In this document: in pieces, positions 46,937-60,100 of the stretch | How the letters are laid out: each line of letters begins with the position of its first letter | How positions within the stretch are numbered: the stretch's first letter is position 1 | Assembly (NCBI RefSeq): GCF_036884655.1 | Contig: NC_088357.1 | Coordinates: forward strand, 44,231,501-44,295,500 | DNA from: Musa acuminata AAA Group | Lineage: Eukaryota; Streptophyta; Magnoliopsida; Zingiberales; Musaceae | Direction: 5' to 3' | Length of the DNA: 64,000 nucleotides | The notes under the pieces: model-generated | The model's input: the letters and a program-made list of their open reading frames with translations, nothing else | What the model was told of the DNA's origin: nothing | Database searches by the model: none | Made by a program: the position numbers and the translations under genes

Positions 46937-49853
46937 TCACCTGATGGTGATGTATCGATTTGTGCCATGCTTAGCCCAGTGGTTCTTGAGATCCACTGCC
47001 ATTGACAAATCATAGCCGTCAGCTGCCAGGCATCTGAGCAACTTCCTAAAAGCACTGCCACTCATCTTCCTTCCTCCCATCCGAGCATGGCGCTTGTTGG
47101 GCATGACAGGAAGTGGGTACATGGACAGTGACGAAGTGCAGCAAGAAGACTGCCATCCAAAATCCCCCCACCTATAGCACTGCCGTAACTTCCCAGTGCA
47201 GGAGCACACTGGCGCTGGCACACTCAATTCATTAGCAGAGAACTCATCAAAGCACAGATTACAGTTTCTCCATGTATCTGTCATCGTAGGGACCTCATTC
47301 AAATCTTTTTTACCTCTGACGATCTCCTGACCCTTCAGCTTGCCATGTTTCTTTGCATGTGAGACCAGCATGTTCGAATCATCACCACGACCCTTCTTGC
47401 TTTTTCTCGGTGATTTTGATGACATCTTGTGTGGAGTGGCTTGGGTGCTGGTAGTGATCTTCTTAGCCTTCATTTCCTTTTCACTGTAATCAGCAACCAT
47501 TGAGATTGGATATGCCTCAGTTATGTGCATCTGTCGTATGTGATCATATGGAGCATCTGCCAATTGGGGTGGTGATTCATGAACATCGAGATGTGCGTCT
47601 TGATGGCTATGACTTGTCCATAGGGGAGGAGTGCACCAAGAACAACATCCCTGTTCATTATAACCATTATAGCTCTTCTCACGGGCATAGCGAAGGGCAG
47701 CAATTGCATTGTCACGCTCCATAATGGCATTATCCCTCTTAGCAAATGCAGCATCACGTTCCTTCAGAGCCATATCAAGCTCAGCCAAAGCAGCTGTCTT
47801 TTCAGAGATGGCCAGCTCACGTTCTTGAACAGCACTATCCCGCTCAGCTATCAAGGCAATGATCTTCAAAGCAGGATGAGCCTTCATTTGATTTTGAGGC
47901 ATTATCTGCTACAGTATTTGGCAAATATAAGGACCACAACAGATCTATTTAGGGGAAACATTTAAACAATTGTCTCCACTGTCAAAGCTATTCCAGTTAA
48001 GAAAAAACAAAATAGATGCTTCTGGTAAAAGAGACAGCATCAGATGATTTAACATGCTGACTTCCAAGAACTTGTACTCCATGATATATATTATACCATA
48101 GAGATGACAAAAGAGGAACCTTTATTCAAAAGGATCATAAATCAAGTACAATCTTCACAAACAATTAAGACAAGATAACCACTTTCTGAGAAATTTGACA
48201 TTCTGTAAAGGCACATACAGCTACAATTATTTATCACATAAGTATGAAACTACCTTTGTGTAACTACTAATAGAACAGGTGACAGTGTATGTTGGTTAAC
48301 AGCTATAAAATTATTCTCTAAAACCAAGAATATGAACATGTAGATGCTGAATCTGCTGAAATATATATAAATAACAATAAAAAACACAGTACATTTTTGT
48401 AGTCCAGCCAGTCAAGAAACACAGGCCATAGCATCAAGTTATATTCAGGCATAGGTTTAAGAGATCAATGGTACTTTGTCAAAGACACAGATAATGACTC
48501 CACAAAAAATCAGGGTTATAAAGCAGAAAATATGATTTAAATAGGAAACACAATAATGTTTGCTTAAGAGTAACCTTGTGAATGCAATTTCCTATCTTAA
48601 TCGATGACGGTTGTATTTTTATTTTTTCAGCCTAATTAAGATCAAAATTTTTAGCCACTAACAGGTTCTAACCAGTGAGCAAGAAGATCTAAAAACATGA
48701 ATTTTTTCTACAAGAATAATTCCCACGATCAGGGTAATGGATTAAACATTTAAACGAAACAATAGACCATTGGACGGATCCCATGTCATCGTAATTTATA
48801 AGCTTATCATGACATCAAGTCCAGTCTCCTCAAGATTTTCTGAGGTCATAGCAGTCAGAGGATAGTGAAAACCAGAAGAAACCCATATGAAGGTGTCATG
48901 GGCTAGTCTCACCAAGCACATTGTTAGCAACCACACAGGAAGGCTTCCCATGTGATACGCAGGATAGACGAACCAACTCCCACAGATCTCAAGCTTAACC
49001 ATTTCATTGGCCTTGGCCAACCATAAGCACATGCTGCATTTCATGCCTATACAGTGATAGGGAACAAGCAAAGACACATCATGTGGACAAGCATGGCGTC
49101 ATGTGCATAGGCCATCCGCAAACAAGCTTGAGGCATGGTGAACTGCCTCATAATGACGTTAGGCTGCCACATGTTCAGCATGTAGTATCATCCACAACAC
49201 AGCCACTAATCATAATATTGGTGGGTTAAGGTGCACTACATTCTAAAGGGCTCTAAAATGAATCACAATAGTCATTAATCAGACCATGAAAGACTAAATT
49301 TGCATCTAGAATGGGATAACAGGATAACATCAATAAAGGACATTGTAATATTCAGAGTCAGAGGATAAAAGGAAACGTAAAATAAGGTGATTGCTCTACT
49401 TAAAGAGCACAAATAACATTATGTTAAATGAACGCCCAAGTGGGTCTATGACTAGAAGAAAATAGACAAAACATTAGGACAGTACTGGACAATCAGATGC
49501 TGAGACATATAAGAAGATAACAAAGTCGGTATAAGTCAATGTGCATATGTTTATCGTTGGTCAACAGTAAACGTAGAAAATCAAGAGAGGTTTTCATCAA
49601 GAATAACAAGATTTTAGAGACAGATTATGTAATGCAATTATCAACAACCAGCTGCAGATAACACTATGGCCGGCTCCCAGTAACCTCCGGCTACTGATCA
49701 CATTCATGCATGTCATTGCCAGGAAACCACAAAGTAGATCTTGATAACAAAACCAGTTATTATTTGCTAATTTAAACTTCTTACCTTATTGCAAATTGAC
49801 CTGAACTGAGCTGGTTTGTGCCTCTTATGTTGCCTATGTCCACCATCAACCAT
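46937..49853 (-). CDS. BBR/BPC (BASIC PENTACYSTEINE) GAGA-binding transcription factor, group II type
   Basis: Coding exons on the minus strand are 49853-49785 (23 codons, MVDGGHRQHKRHKPAQF...) and 47908-46937, giving 346 residues. The first exon matches the DGGxRxxxRHK start of BPC4/6-type proteins. Residues about 40-95 form a charged coiled coil (IALIAERDSAVQERELAISEKTAALAE, with AERD/KERD heptads), used for dimerisation. A basic KSPRKSKKGRG stretch is a likely nuclear signal. The C-terminal 100 residues hold the BPC DNA-binding domain with five conserved Cys (WRNCNLC, PVCSCTG, RQCYRWG, WQSSCC), then SMYPLPVMPNKRHARMGGRKMSG and the invariant WAKHGTNRYITIR end. These proteins bind (GA)n elements and recruit Polycomb-type repressors. 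The domain is intact. The exact Arabidopsis orthologue is not assigned. Confidence 0.93.
47909..49784 (-). other. Coding intron of the BPC gene
   Basis: Donor GTAAGAAG at 49784 (minus) and acceptor TGTAG at 47909, with a second possible acceptor CAG three bases further on. AT-rich, with no other gene recognised inside. Confidence 0.75.
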
Positions 49854-52800
49854 ATTCAGATCTAGTTTCAAGATAAAAGCAAAGATGCAGGCACCTGATT
49901 AATAATTTAGAAAAATATTATTTAAAGGTAAAAAAGTTGAGTCCAACCTCAGTGCTCATTGCCTATCATGACACTAAAAGAGTAGGAAAAAAGGCTTTAC
50001 AAAATCAGAAGCAGGATAATATGACGGAAAATATACATTAACAAAGCAGGAATATGAAGAAAAATAAACATTACAAGGAACAGTCGTCTTTAAATAAGCC
50101 CGGTTGGGAGAGCAAGAGCAACTGGTTGAGACAGCGAGAGCAAGAAAGAGAAAGAGATATTAAAATATCACAAAAAAAAAGATCAGACAAAGCCAAAAAC
50201 CCTAGTCTGCATCCCAGTTCAACCTTGGCTTGGTAGAATGAGATTAAGAACCATGCAATGCAATACTCGCTATATATTGCATCAGGTAGGAGCTTAGTCT
50301 ATTTATTTCTTCACAAACAAAATTAGTAGAACTACTGCAACACTCTAGATTCAGAAATGTCAAGAAACTAAATTGAAGAGACTCAGCAATAGCAAACAAA
50401 CCTTATATCAAGGAGGGAACAAGCAAATATGGATTAAGAGTTGGTCCATGTTGCCTTTCTAGAGATTGCAGCAGACCTAAGAAAAAGAACCATCTTAACC
50501 TCTAGTTAACTAAACCTGAAGAATTAGACTTGCTAAAATGCCAATATTCACTTGAGTCAACCAATGATTGTGTTGGCCCATAACTTCTGTAGCTCTAAAT
50601 AAGAAAAAGATTAAAAATTGACTACAAAACTGATATTGGGAAGTTGTAATATGTCAAAGATTGTATATAAGCACTCATGAAAGTACTGTGCATTTCTAGA
50701 ATAACACACAAGGAAGAATCATACTACTACCCTTTCTTAGACTAAAAAAGTTTCTTACTTTCCTGCTCAAGAAAAAAACTTTTTTTCAACCAGTGTCATG
50801 GTTGTTTACAAAAGTAAAGAAGCAAAATATAAACAAGAGTATGGAAAAAATATAGTTCATAGTTTCATCATTTTGGAAACCAGTATTTGATATGTTAAAT
50901 TTGTGTCTACTTAGGTCGCCTGGATCTGTGATGGTGGCAAAGCTGAAGGCAGCTTACAATTTAGAACAATTAACTTGGGCCTCAATTCGAGGGTCAAAGC
51001 AAAACATAATTGCAGCAAAGATTAAAAAGCATATTAAGCAAGACTTGTGAGCAACAAAGCATCAAAGCAAGCAAACTCAAATGGATATGAAGCAAATAAT
51101 AATGACATGCTTAAGGAAATACACAGAATAAAATAGAAGACATTCTTCAATTACCATGCCATAATGAAGAAATGGGACTTCTTACCTAAAGCACAGCCAG
51201 GTTTGTCTTAGCAGCAAGGTTGAGTCATTTCATCCGAGACAAACCAACTGAAAATAACACCTCTCCATGATAAAGACTTTAGAAAATACTAGCATAATAA
51301 AATATCAAATAACCACAGAGTCTCTAAGATTGACAATGATTGCTTCTTAAATAACTCAAAAGTTAATAACTGATCAGCAACCACAACATTTTTAAGCTTC
51401 AAACAGCTTCTGATTTGCAGTCTTAAGTTTAAGAAGTGAGTTAGGTTTATGTTGTCATTACCCACTAGCAATCAGGAATATGTACTCTGTAACTAGAGCA
51501 ATTATAAATAAATATATATGCCTTATCCAAGAGACTGCCCTTTCTCAAACAAGATATAGAGCCACAACCAGAACTTTAACATCTAAATGTCTCATAGCTC
51601 CAAGAAGCTTAAAGCCTCCTACCATACAATTTGTAATAATTAAGATTAGTTCAAGCCACAAGGAATAAATACCATTAAAGTATCCATGTCATGGAATTAG
51701 CAAATGATGGGTGTGTAAGCAGAGAAAGAAGCAAACACTACCATGTTAAAATACAAAAGAAAGAATCAAATACTACCATGTTAAAAAACAAATTGGCATC
51801 TGACAGCAGAATGGGGCATTTAAGATAATCAAACGGCCGATTGTATAGTTAAGTCAATCTCAATACTTCTTTCAGTGTTTTCATTGCAAGACTTAAAGAA
51901 AAGCTCATAGTCCTTTTAATAACCGTTAAGTCCCTCGAATTTATTACAACCATCGAGGGTCACATCATAGTTGTTCCCACCATTTCTATACAAGTCCAAT
52001 TCAGTCTTCTCCCCTTGTAACATCTTCTGAACATAAAGATCATGTCAGCTTTTTATCATATTAATTATTACCAAAATTATAGGCCACATAAAAAGAATCG
52101 AGAGATGAATGTTGCATTCATGGAGACAAAAATCTGATACATGTGCATATATTTCAGGAAAACAAAAGCATGCTTATCACTATCTGACGTAGTAACAAAT
52201 TATTACCAAATGCAATCCAATAACTGACGTAGTAACAAAAACAAAATTGTAAAATCCGATGACAGCTGATCTTTAATAACTCAATAACTGACACAGTAAC
52301 AAAAACCAAACTGTAAAACCCATGACAGCTGATCCTTAATCAAGTGACTCCCACAAACAAAAAACACTGGCATCTAATACCAAAGTCATCACTTTTATAT
52401 CATTTTTTAACTGAATAGTGTTCAGGATACCAAATGTATATTACCTAAAGTACACACTGAAGGAGAGAAATATCGATATCGTCCTATAAATATCAAGCCA
52501 ATGACAAATTGTATTATAATCCACACAGATTGATATTATCCTATACATACCAAGCCAACGACACATTGTATCGGGATCCATTAATTGGAACTTCCCCTGT
52601 ATATTAAACAATGCATAATCAACCAGGCACATTCAAGAACCATCGGAAAGAAGCAAGCCTCACGAACACAACCTCATCAACTGTTAGAGAATCAGGGCAG
52701 TTGTTTGGAGTCAATGAGAGCAATCAGGTAAGAGTATAGAAGCAATCCACAAGACTTACGACACTCTCGCATCTAAAATTCATAGCACGAAATAGACAAA

Positions 52801-53100
52801 AAAGAGCAAATATGAAGGGAACCTATTGAACAATAATTCCAGAGGAACGCACTGTGGTTTTCTGTCTGGCGGCGGCGAGGTGGTCTCCGTCGTGGTCGAC
52901 ACGACGAGCATGCCGCGGCCACCACGGACGCGGTGGAGACTCTGCTAAGCGATTGTGGCGGTGGGAGAAATCAATCGGTGGAGAGAAAATAGAAAAACGA
53001 GGAGGTGAATATCGCGATGGAAGTAGAATCGAAGGGGATCTGGGATTCACGGGCTTGGCATGACATGATGAGAGGAGGAGCTTTTAGGCTCCGACACGGG
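49854..53100 (-). other. 5' leader region of the BPC gene (UTR exons and introns) and promoter
   Basis: About 3 kb upstream of the BPC ATG has no coding signal. A GC-rich block at about 52850-53200 looks like the first (non-coding) exon and promoter. The splicing of the leader cannot be resolved without transcripts. Repeats of CTGACGTAGTAACAAA at 52180-52305 are a small local duplication. Confidence 0.45.
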
Positions 53101-54100
53101 TGCTGAACGAGGGAGGTACAGTAGACGGAGCGACGAAGATGCGAGGCGAGAGTCCGAAGGAGCGACGGAAAGAGGGTAAGAGACGGGGACGAGGGATTTG
53201 GCGAACAGAAGAAACCAAATGGGTTGGGTTTAAGCGCAAGCAAGAAGTGTTGTGGAGTATCCTCCGAAACCGTCCATCTTGCTCAGCTTTTCATCTCAAC
53301 CGTTGGTTTTGATATTTAAAGTATCCCAACAAGTGGATCTATCTGACCGGATTAGTACCGATTAAATCGATCAAACATATTCGAATTAAAAACAATTATT
53401 TATCGATGTTGGCAGATTTTGAGTTAGGAACTGATTGATTGATACAGACTGAAGAATTGGAGCACAGCAAAAGTAGGATAGATGAAAAGATCCGAAGCAC
53501 ACACAGTATGCATAATTTGATGAAAACGGTATCTGTAGATTAAGCAGCGTTTGCAAGCTTAGCTCGAGATTGTTGGTGCTCGCAATGTAAATAAACTCAA
53601 CCATATCTATAGATTAAGCAAAGCTTTTGCAAGCTTAGACTTCGACATAGTCAAATCAGAAACCCCTGAGATTTACTAAAGAAAACCTTCAAGTAGAAGT
53701 TGGTACTCGTAATTTAAATAAACTCACTTGCAATCCAGAGTACATGTTTAAAAAGCTGGTAATTGAATTGAGGCCATCTAAGCCATTAATTTATGGTCAG
53801 TTAGATATCAGGCGATTGAGAATGACCATGTGAAGTTAAAGCTTATGACTCATTTGTTTTTGTCCGCAGCAATTGGAGAGGAAAAACCAGAAGGTAATAT
53901 CATTGCAAAGTGGCACCTTAAATGATCACTGACAAGGAGAAAAGAAAAGGGTAAGTGGAAAAAACTTAAGAGAACGAGTAGGCATTGGATTACCAACTCC
54001 TGTGGGCCTTGAGCTAAGATTTGTCCTTTTTTGGAATTCCTTAATGCTCATAGTAGAATAGTGGATTGTGTAAAGCAGTGCAGAAACTTTTTCCTTTTGG
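53101..54100. other. Spacer between BPC promoter and 3' end of the WD40 gene
   Basis: The minus-strand 3' UTR of the WD40 gene should lie in 53900-54100. A short direct repeat of ATAGATTAAGCA with TTGCAAGCTTAG occurs at about 53536-53565 and 53609-53640. No other gene was recognised. Confidence 0.4.
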
Positions 54101-57100
54101 TTAGATACGAGGAGGATAAAGATCCCATAATGCAACAGTCGAGTCCTGAGAGCAAGATGCCATCAGCTTGCAGTCGGTTGAAAACGTCACCGCATTGCAC
54201 TACAACAGGTAAGACAACAGATAGATCAGAATCAATTTGGATGAAATTGCAAACAAGTACAAAGTCTGTCCGATCAAATCCTCTCAAAGTATGATCTTTC
54301 ATGGAAGTGACTCGAGAAAAGGCAAAACAATTAGAGTTAAGTGAATCTAAATATATCACATGCTACAATTTCTAAATAAAAGAACTGCAAAAGCAAATCA
54401 AATTTTGAAAGAAATTTGAAATCTCAGACTAAATTCACAAGTCGAAATCAAACTCATATGATGGCTGTGAACACAAAGTAAAAAGGGGAAATAAAGGCAA
54501 CTGCCATTGCAAAACCCATTCTTCAGAATCATCAAATTTTTTGTTCCAATAAGATTGATGAATTTACATTAATTAGTTGTTGACAGGACAGAATCAACTT
54601 GTTAGATGCCAAAACTTTCAGACAGCCAACTTTTTTTGATAGATTCACTAACTATAATGTCACGAACGGTTGTCGCACACTCGCAACAACTTCGTTCAAC
54701 GAACCGTTCGTCGCTCACACCCACATGTACAGCTGCTTGACAGCCTGTTTTCTCTTGGTTTTGGGTCATTTTGCTTGTAAAAATGTAAGTTCGAACAAGC
54801 TGCAGCGTTACAAAGCGACCGCTCATCGAACCGAGCAAAACAGCCCCAAAACAGCCCAAAACAGCTCCGTTTTCACGTGCCGCGGGCTGATTTCTGGAAT
54901 CTGCCTCCGCTCACCAAAACGTTAGCCATCTCAGCCCCTTTGAACCCCCCGGGTGGCACAGGGCTAGATGGGGCTTCGGATATATACCGGGCGTTGAACA
55001 CTCTTTCGCAAGTTCGCACGTTGCCTTGACGGGAACTTGTTGTCGCACCCGGGACCAGGTGAGCGGCTGTTTGTGGGCTTGTAGCTGTTCGTTCAACCTT
55101 CTAAAGCCCTTATTTTCCCCCTCTCCCTCTTTTCTCTTGTGCACGCAAGGTGCTCGCTGAATTGCTTGTAAAGCTTCCCCTTTTTGCGAGACATCAAGAC
55201 TTGTCCGCCGCTCGTTCTTTCGAACTAATCAACTTTCTCTTTTTACAGGTCCTTCGGGACCTGCGAGAGGTTACAAGTGGGCTGATCCTTGCGGAGCAAT
55301 ATCGCAAGGGTGAAGCGTGACTTAGGCAACGCAAGCTAAGTTCGCATCTTTGGCCGCAAGGGTGCCTCACGCCTTAGGCAATTCCAGCTAAGGCCGTGAC
55401 AGCGTGGTATCAGAGAGGGCAAGCACTTCGAGCGAGCAGTGAACGAACTTCACAACTTCGCCATGGCAAAGCATCGTGGCGAATCAAGCAAGACGGGGCA
55501 AGCCGGACCCTTGCCCCAAGCAGCCGCAGGTGGGCTGCATGTGCACACTCACTCTCATGCTGTTGGAGCCGCTCAAGAGGAGCGCGGCAGCGAACACGAT
55601 GAGCGAGAAGGTGGCTACTCTCCACGAGCGGAGGAAGCGCAATCTGGAGCGTTAACTGGGAAAAAGAGTCACAAAGAGAGACTCACAACGGCGAAAACCC
55701 GCCTGGATGTTCTTGAAGCGAGCATGGAGGAACTCTACCATAGCCAACAAAGGCTTGTTGGGGTAGAGAGCTCGCAAGAGGAAGCGGAGTCTAGGATCGA
55801 CAAGGTCGAGGCCCTAGTCGATCGACTGTCTGACGACACCAAAGACTCCGTGCAACACTTACAGGATGTTGTGGTGGAACTCACTTCAAAGGTGGCCATG
55901 CTCACAAGAACACTAAATGCGGGAGGAAGCAACACCCGCGTTGCACCGCCACAAAATTTGAGGGCACCTGAGCCTCATGGATATGGAGGGGCCAAAGATG
56001 CCAAAGAGCTCGAGAACTTTCTGTTCGACATGGAACAATACTTCCGAGCTACGAGGCCCGATTCTGAAGATACCAAAGTTAGCAACAATGTATCTGAACG
56101 GAGATGCGAAACTTTGGTGGCGAACCCGTTGGGAGGAGATCCAACAAGGCCGGTGTCGAGTCGACACATGGGAGGACTTGAAGCGGGAGTTGAGAACTCA
56201 GTTCCTACCGGAGAACACAGAGTTCGTCGCAAGAAAGAGATTGAGACAACTCCGCCAGAGTACCACCATCCGAGACTATGTGAAACAATTTTCTGCACTA
56301 ATGCTAGACATATAGGACATGTCCGAGAAGGACAAGTTGTTCAGCTTCCTCGATGGTTTGAAGCCATGGGCTCAACAGGAGCTAAATCGAAGCAATGTTA
56401 CCGATGTGGTTGGGGCAATTGCTGCTGCAGAAAGACTCACCGACTTTGTTTCCTCCGAAGACCCAGGGAGAAGGAAACAATCTTCAGGCAATCGCCCTCC
56501 AAAACATTCTCGAGGGAAGGAGCTCAGGGGCGAACAAAAGAAGAAGAGTTCCCACAAAAGGCCAAACCCAAAAGGCAAAGCCTCAAAACCTGGAGGATAT
56601 TTCTTGTGCGGAGCGGAGGACCGCACATGGTGAGGGAGTGCCCACAAAAACAGGCATTCAATGCTTTGACGACTTTCATCCACCCGCCCCGATCGGACAA
56701 GGGCAAAGATGTTGCTCTTAGTTCGAGCAGTTCTGAATCCAGCAGCGACGACGAGGAGTTGCAAGGACCCCGAATGGGAGCAATGCGTTTTTTGAATGTC
56801 ATGCAGGGTCAAGTGGGGGAGAACATCAAGGCAAAGCTACAAAAAGCAGAAAGTAGTGAGCTGATGTATGTGGACATCAAGCTTAATGGCCAAACGACCC
56901 ATGCAATGGTGGACACGGGCGCTACCCACAACTTCATAGCCGATCGAGAAGCACAGCGACTTGGGTTGATCTTGGAGAAGAGCCCAAGCCAAATAAAGGC
57001 GGTGAACTCGGAGGCCAGGCGAATCTCCGGGTTGGCGAAGGGTGTTCCCATCAAAATCGGGACATGGAGCGAGAACACCAACATGATGGTCGTGTCATTG

Positions 57101-60100
57101 GATGACTTCTAAGTGATTCTTGGAATGAAGTTTATGCACGCGGCAAAGTTGGTGCCAATGCCGTTCTTGAACTCCCTATGTATGATGGGAGGCGATGACC
57201 ACTGCGTGGTTCCCGTCTCTCGGAGAGGAACCAAGGAGCCCCAACACATATCGGCATTACAACTGAAGAAGGGGTGCAAAAAGGCAAATTGATATTCGTG
57301 GCTGCTATGAAGCTAGAGCCACTCAACGAGAAGGTCATTCAAGAACCTACTGCGGTGGCGAACGTCCTGAAAGAGTTCAAGGACGTTATGCCACCCGAGT
57401 TACCGAAGACTCTTCCACCACGCAGAGGCGTGGATCACAACATCGAGCTGGAGCCATGAGTGAAGCCTCCAGCGAGACCACCCTACCGCATGCCCCCGCC
57501 AGAGTTGGCAGAACTCAGGAAGTAGTTAGGTGAACTGCTAAGCGGTGGTCTCATCCGTAGCTCTAAAGCACCTTTTAGAGCTCCAGTTCTCTTCCAGAAG
57601 AAACAAGATGGGAGCCTCCGATTATGCGTCGACTACCGAGCCCTCAACAAAGTGACAGTGAAGAACAAGTATTCCATCCCGCTCATTACGGACTTGTTCG
57701 ACCAATTGGGCAAAGCTAAGTATTTCTCAAAACTCGACCTTCGGTCGGGGTATTGGCAGGTGCGCATTGCTGAAGGCCACGAAGCGAAGACTACCTGTGT
57801 GACCAAGTATGGAGCGTTTGAGTTCTTGGTGATGCCTTTCGGCTTAACCAACGCTCCGGCCACATTCTGCACTCTCATGAACCAGCTATTCAAGGAGTAT
57901 TTGGATAAGTTCGTGGTCGTCTACTTGGACGATATCGTCGTCTACAGTCAAACGCTCGAGGAGCACGTCAAGCACCTTCGGACGATTTTCAAGGTTCTCA
58001 GGGATAACACTTTGTTCGTGAAAAGGGAGAAATGCTACTTTGCTCAAACTGAGATATTATTCTTGGGACATCAAATCGGTGATGGCTCCATTCGGATGGA
58101 TAAATCAAAGGTGCAAGCGGTTGCGGAATGGCGAACTCCAAAGAATGTGCCAGAGTTGAGATCCTTCCTTGGTTTCGTCAATTATTATCGACGCTTCATA
58201 GTGGGATATTCGAAGCGTGCAACCCTACTGACGGAGTTGCTGAAGGAGCAGCCTTGGAAGTGGTCTGACAAATGGGAAATAGCATTCCAAGATCTGAAGG
58301 CTGCTGTTATGGAAGAACCAGTGCTCAAATTGCCAGACTATAGGGAGCCTTTTGAAGTCCATACAGATGCTTCGGACTTCGCTATTGGGGGAGTACTCAT
58401 GCAGGAGGGTCATCCGGTAGCCTACGAGAGCCGCAAACTCAACGAGACCGAGCGGCGGTATCCAGTGCATGAGAAGGAGATGACGATAGTGCTCCACTGT
58501 CTACGAGTTTGGCGACACTATCTCCTCGGATCGTGATTTGTGCTGAGGACGGACAACATCGCTCTGAGCTATTTCCAAACTCAGAAGAAGCTCTCCCCAA
58601 AACAGGCGCGTTGGCAGGACTTCCTGGCTAAATTTGATATGACAATGGAGTATAAGCCTGGGAAGGCAAATGTCGTGGCCGATGCATTAAGTCGGAAGGT
58701 GGAGCGTGTGAATGCCGCATAATTGGAGGGCGGAAACCAAGCAAGTCAGTTGCACTCCAACTTCCTTTCCAAAATCAGGGATGGACTGTATAGTGACCCC
58801 CAGGCAGTTATCCTGATGCAACTCATCAAAGAAGGCAAGGCACGACGATTTTGGGTCTAGGAGGGACTCGTTTACACAAAAGGGAATAGGGTTTATATTC
58901 CCCGAGTGGACAATTTGAGGCGTGAACTCTTAAAAGAGTGTCACGATTCCCTTTGGGCTGAACACCCAGGCATTCACAGAACATTGGCTCTCATGGAGAG
59001 GGCCTTCTACTGGCCGAAGATGGGGACTGATGTGGAGGAATATGTTCGAACATGTCTTACTTGCCAACAAGACAAGGTGGAGCAGCGGAAGCCTATGGGA
59101 CTTTTGGAGCCGTTGCCCGTACCAGAAAGGTCGTGGGAGAGCATTTCCTTGGATTTCATATCAAGCTTGCCACTTGTAGGGAGACTCGGATCGATACTCG
59201 TGGTGGTCGATCGGTTTTCAAAGTATGCAACTTTCATTGCTGCTCCCCTACACTGTTCAGCAGAGGAGGCGGCCAAGCTGATGATGAAGGATGTGGTGAA
59301 GTATTGGGGAGTCCCACACAATATCATTAGTGATCGAGAAGCTCGGTTCCTGGGAAGATTCTGGACCGAGCTATTCAAATTGTTGGGGTCGAAGTTATAC
59401 TTCTCTACAAGCCTCCACCCCCAGACGGATGGCCAGATTGAAAGAATAAACTCACTCCTGGAGCAATATCTCCGGCACTACGTGAGTGCCAACCAACGAG
59501 ATTGGGTGAAGCTGTTGGACATTGCCCAATTCTCCTACAACTTGCAACGGAGCTCTGCATCCAACAAGAGCCCCTTCGAGATCATCACAGGACAATAATC
59601 ATCGACTCCGCACACCATGGCAATTGGGTATACAGAGAGTAGTCCATCAGCCTATCATTTCGCAAAGGAGTGGCATCGAAATGCAGATATTGCGCGGGCT
59701 TACTTGGAGAAGGCGACAAAAAGGATTAAGAAGTGGGCAGACTTAGGAAGACGACCGCAAGAGTTCAAAGTTGGCGATTTGGTGTTGGTAAAGCTCCAAC
59801 CGGCATCACTCCAATTCTTTAGGAACAAAGTTCACAAAGGATTGGTGCGCAAATATGAAGGGCCCTTCCCAATTATCAACAGGGTAGGCAACGTCTCTTA
59901 CAAGTTGCAACTGCCGGCGTGGTTCAAAATTCACAACGTTCTTCACGCCAGCAACCTAAAAGCCTACCACTCAGATCCGCAAGATGCTTCCCGAAGTGTT
60001 CCAACTCGGCTACCTCCCATCACAGCCTCCTACGAGAAGCGAGTTGAAACCATTCTGGCGGACCGTAAGATAAAGCTACCCAACGGAGCTGAGCAGACAG

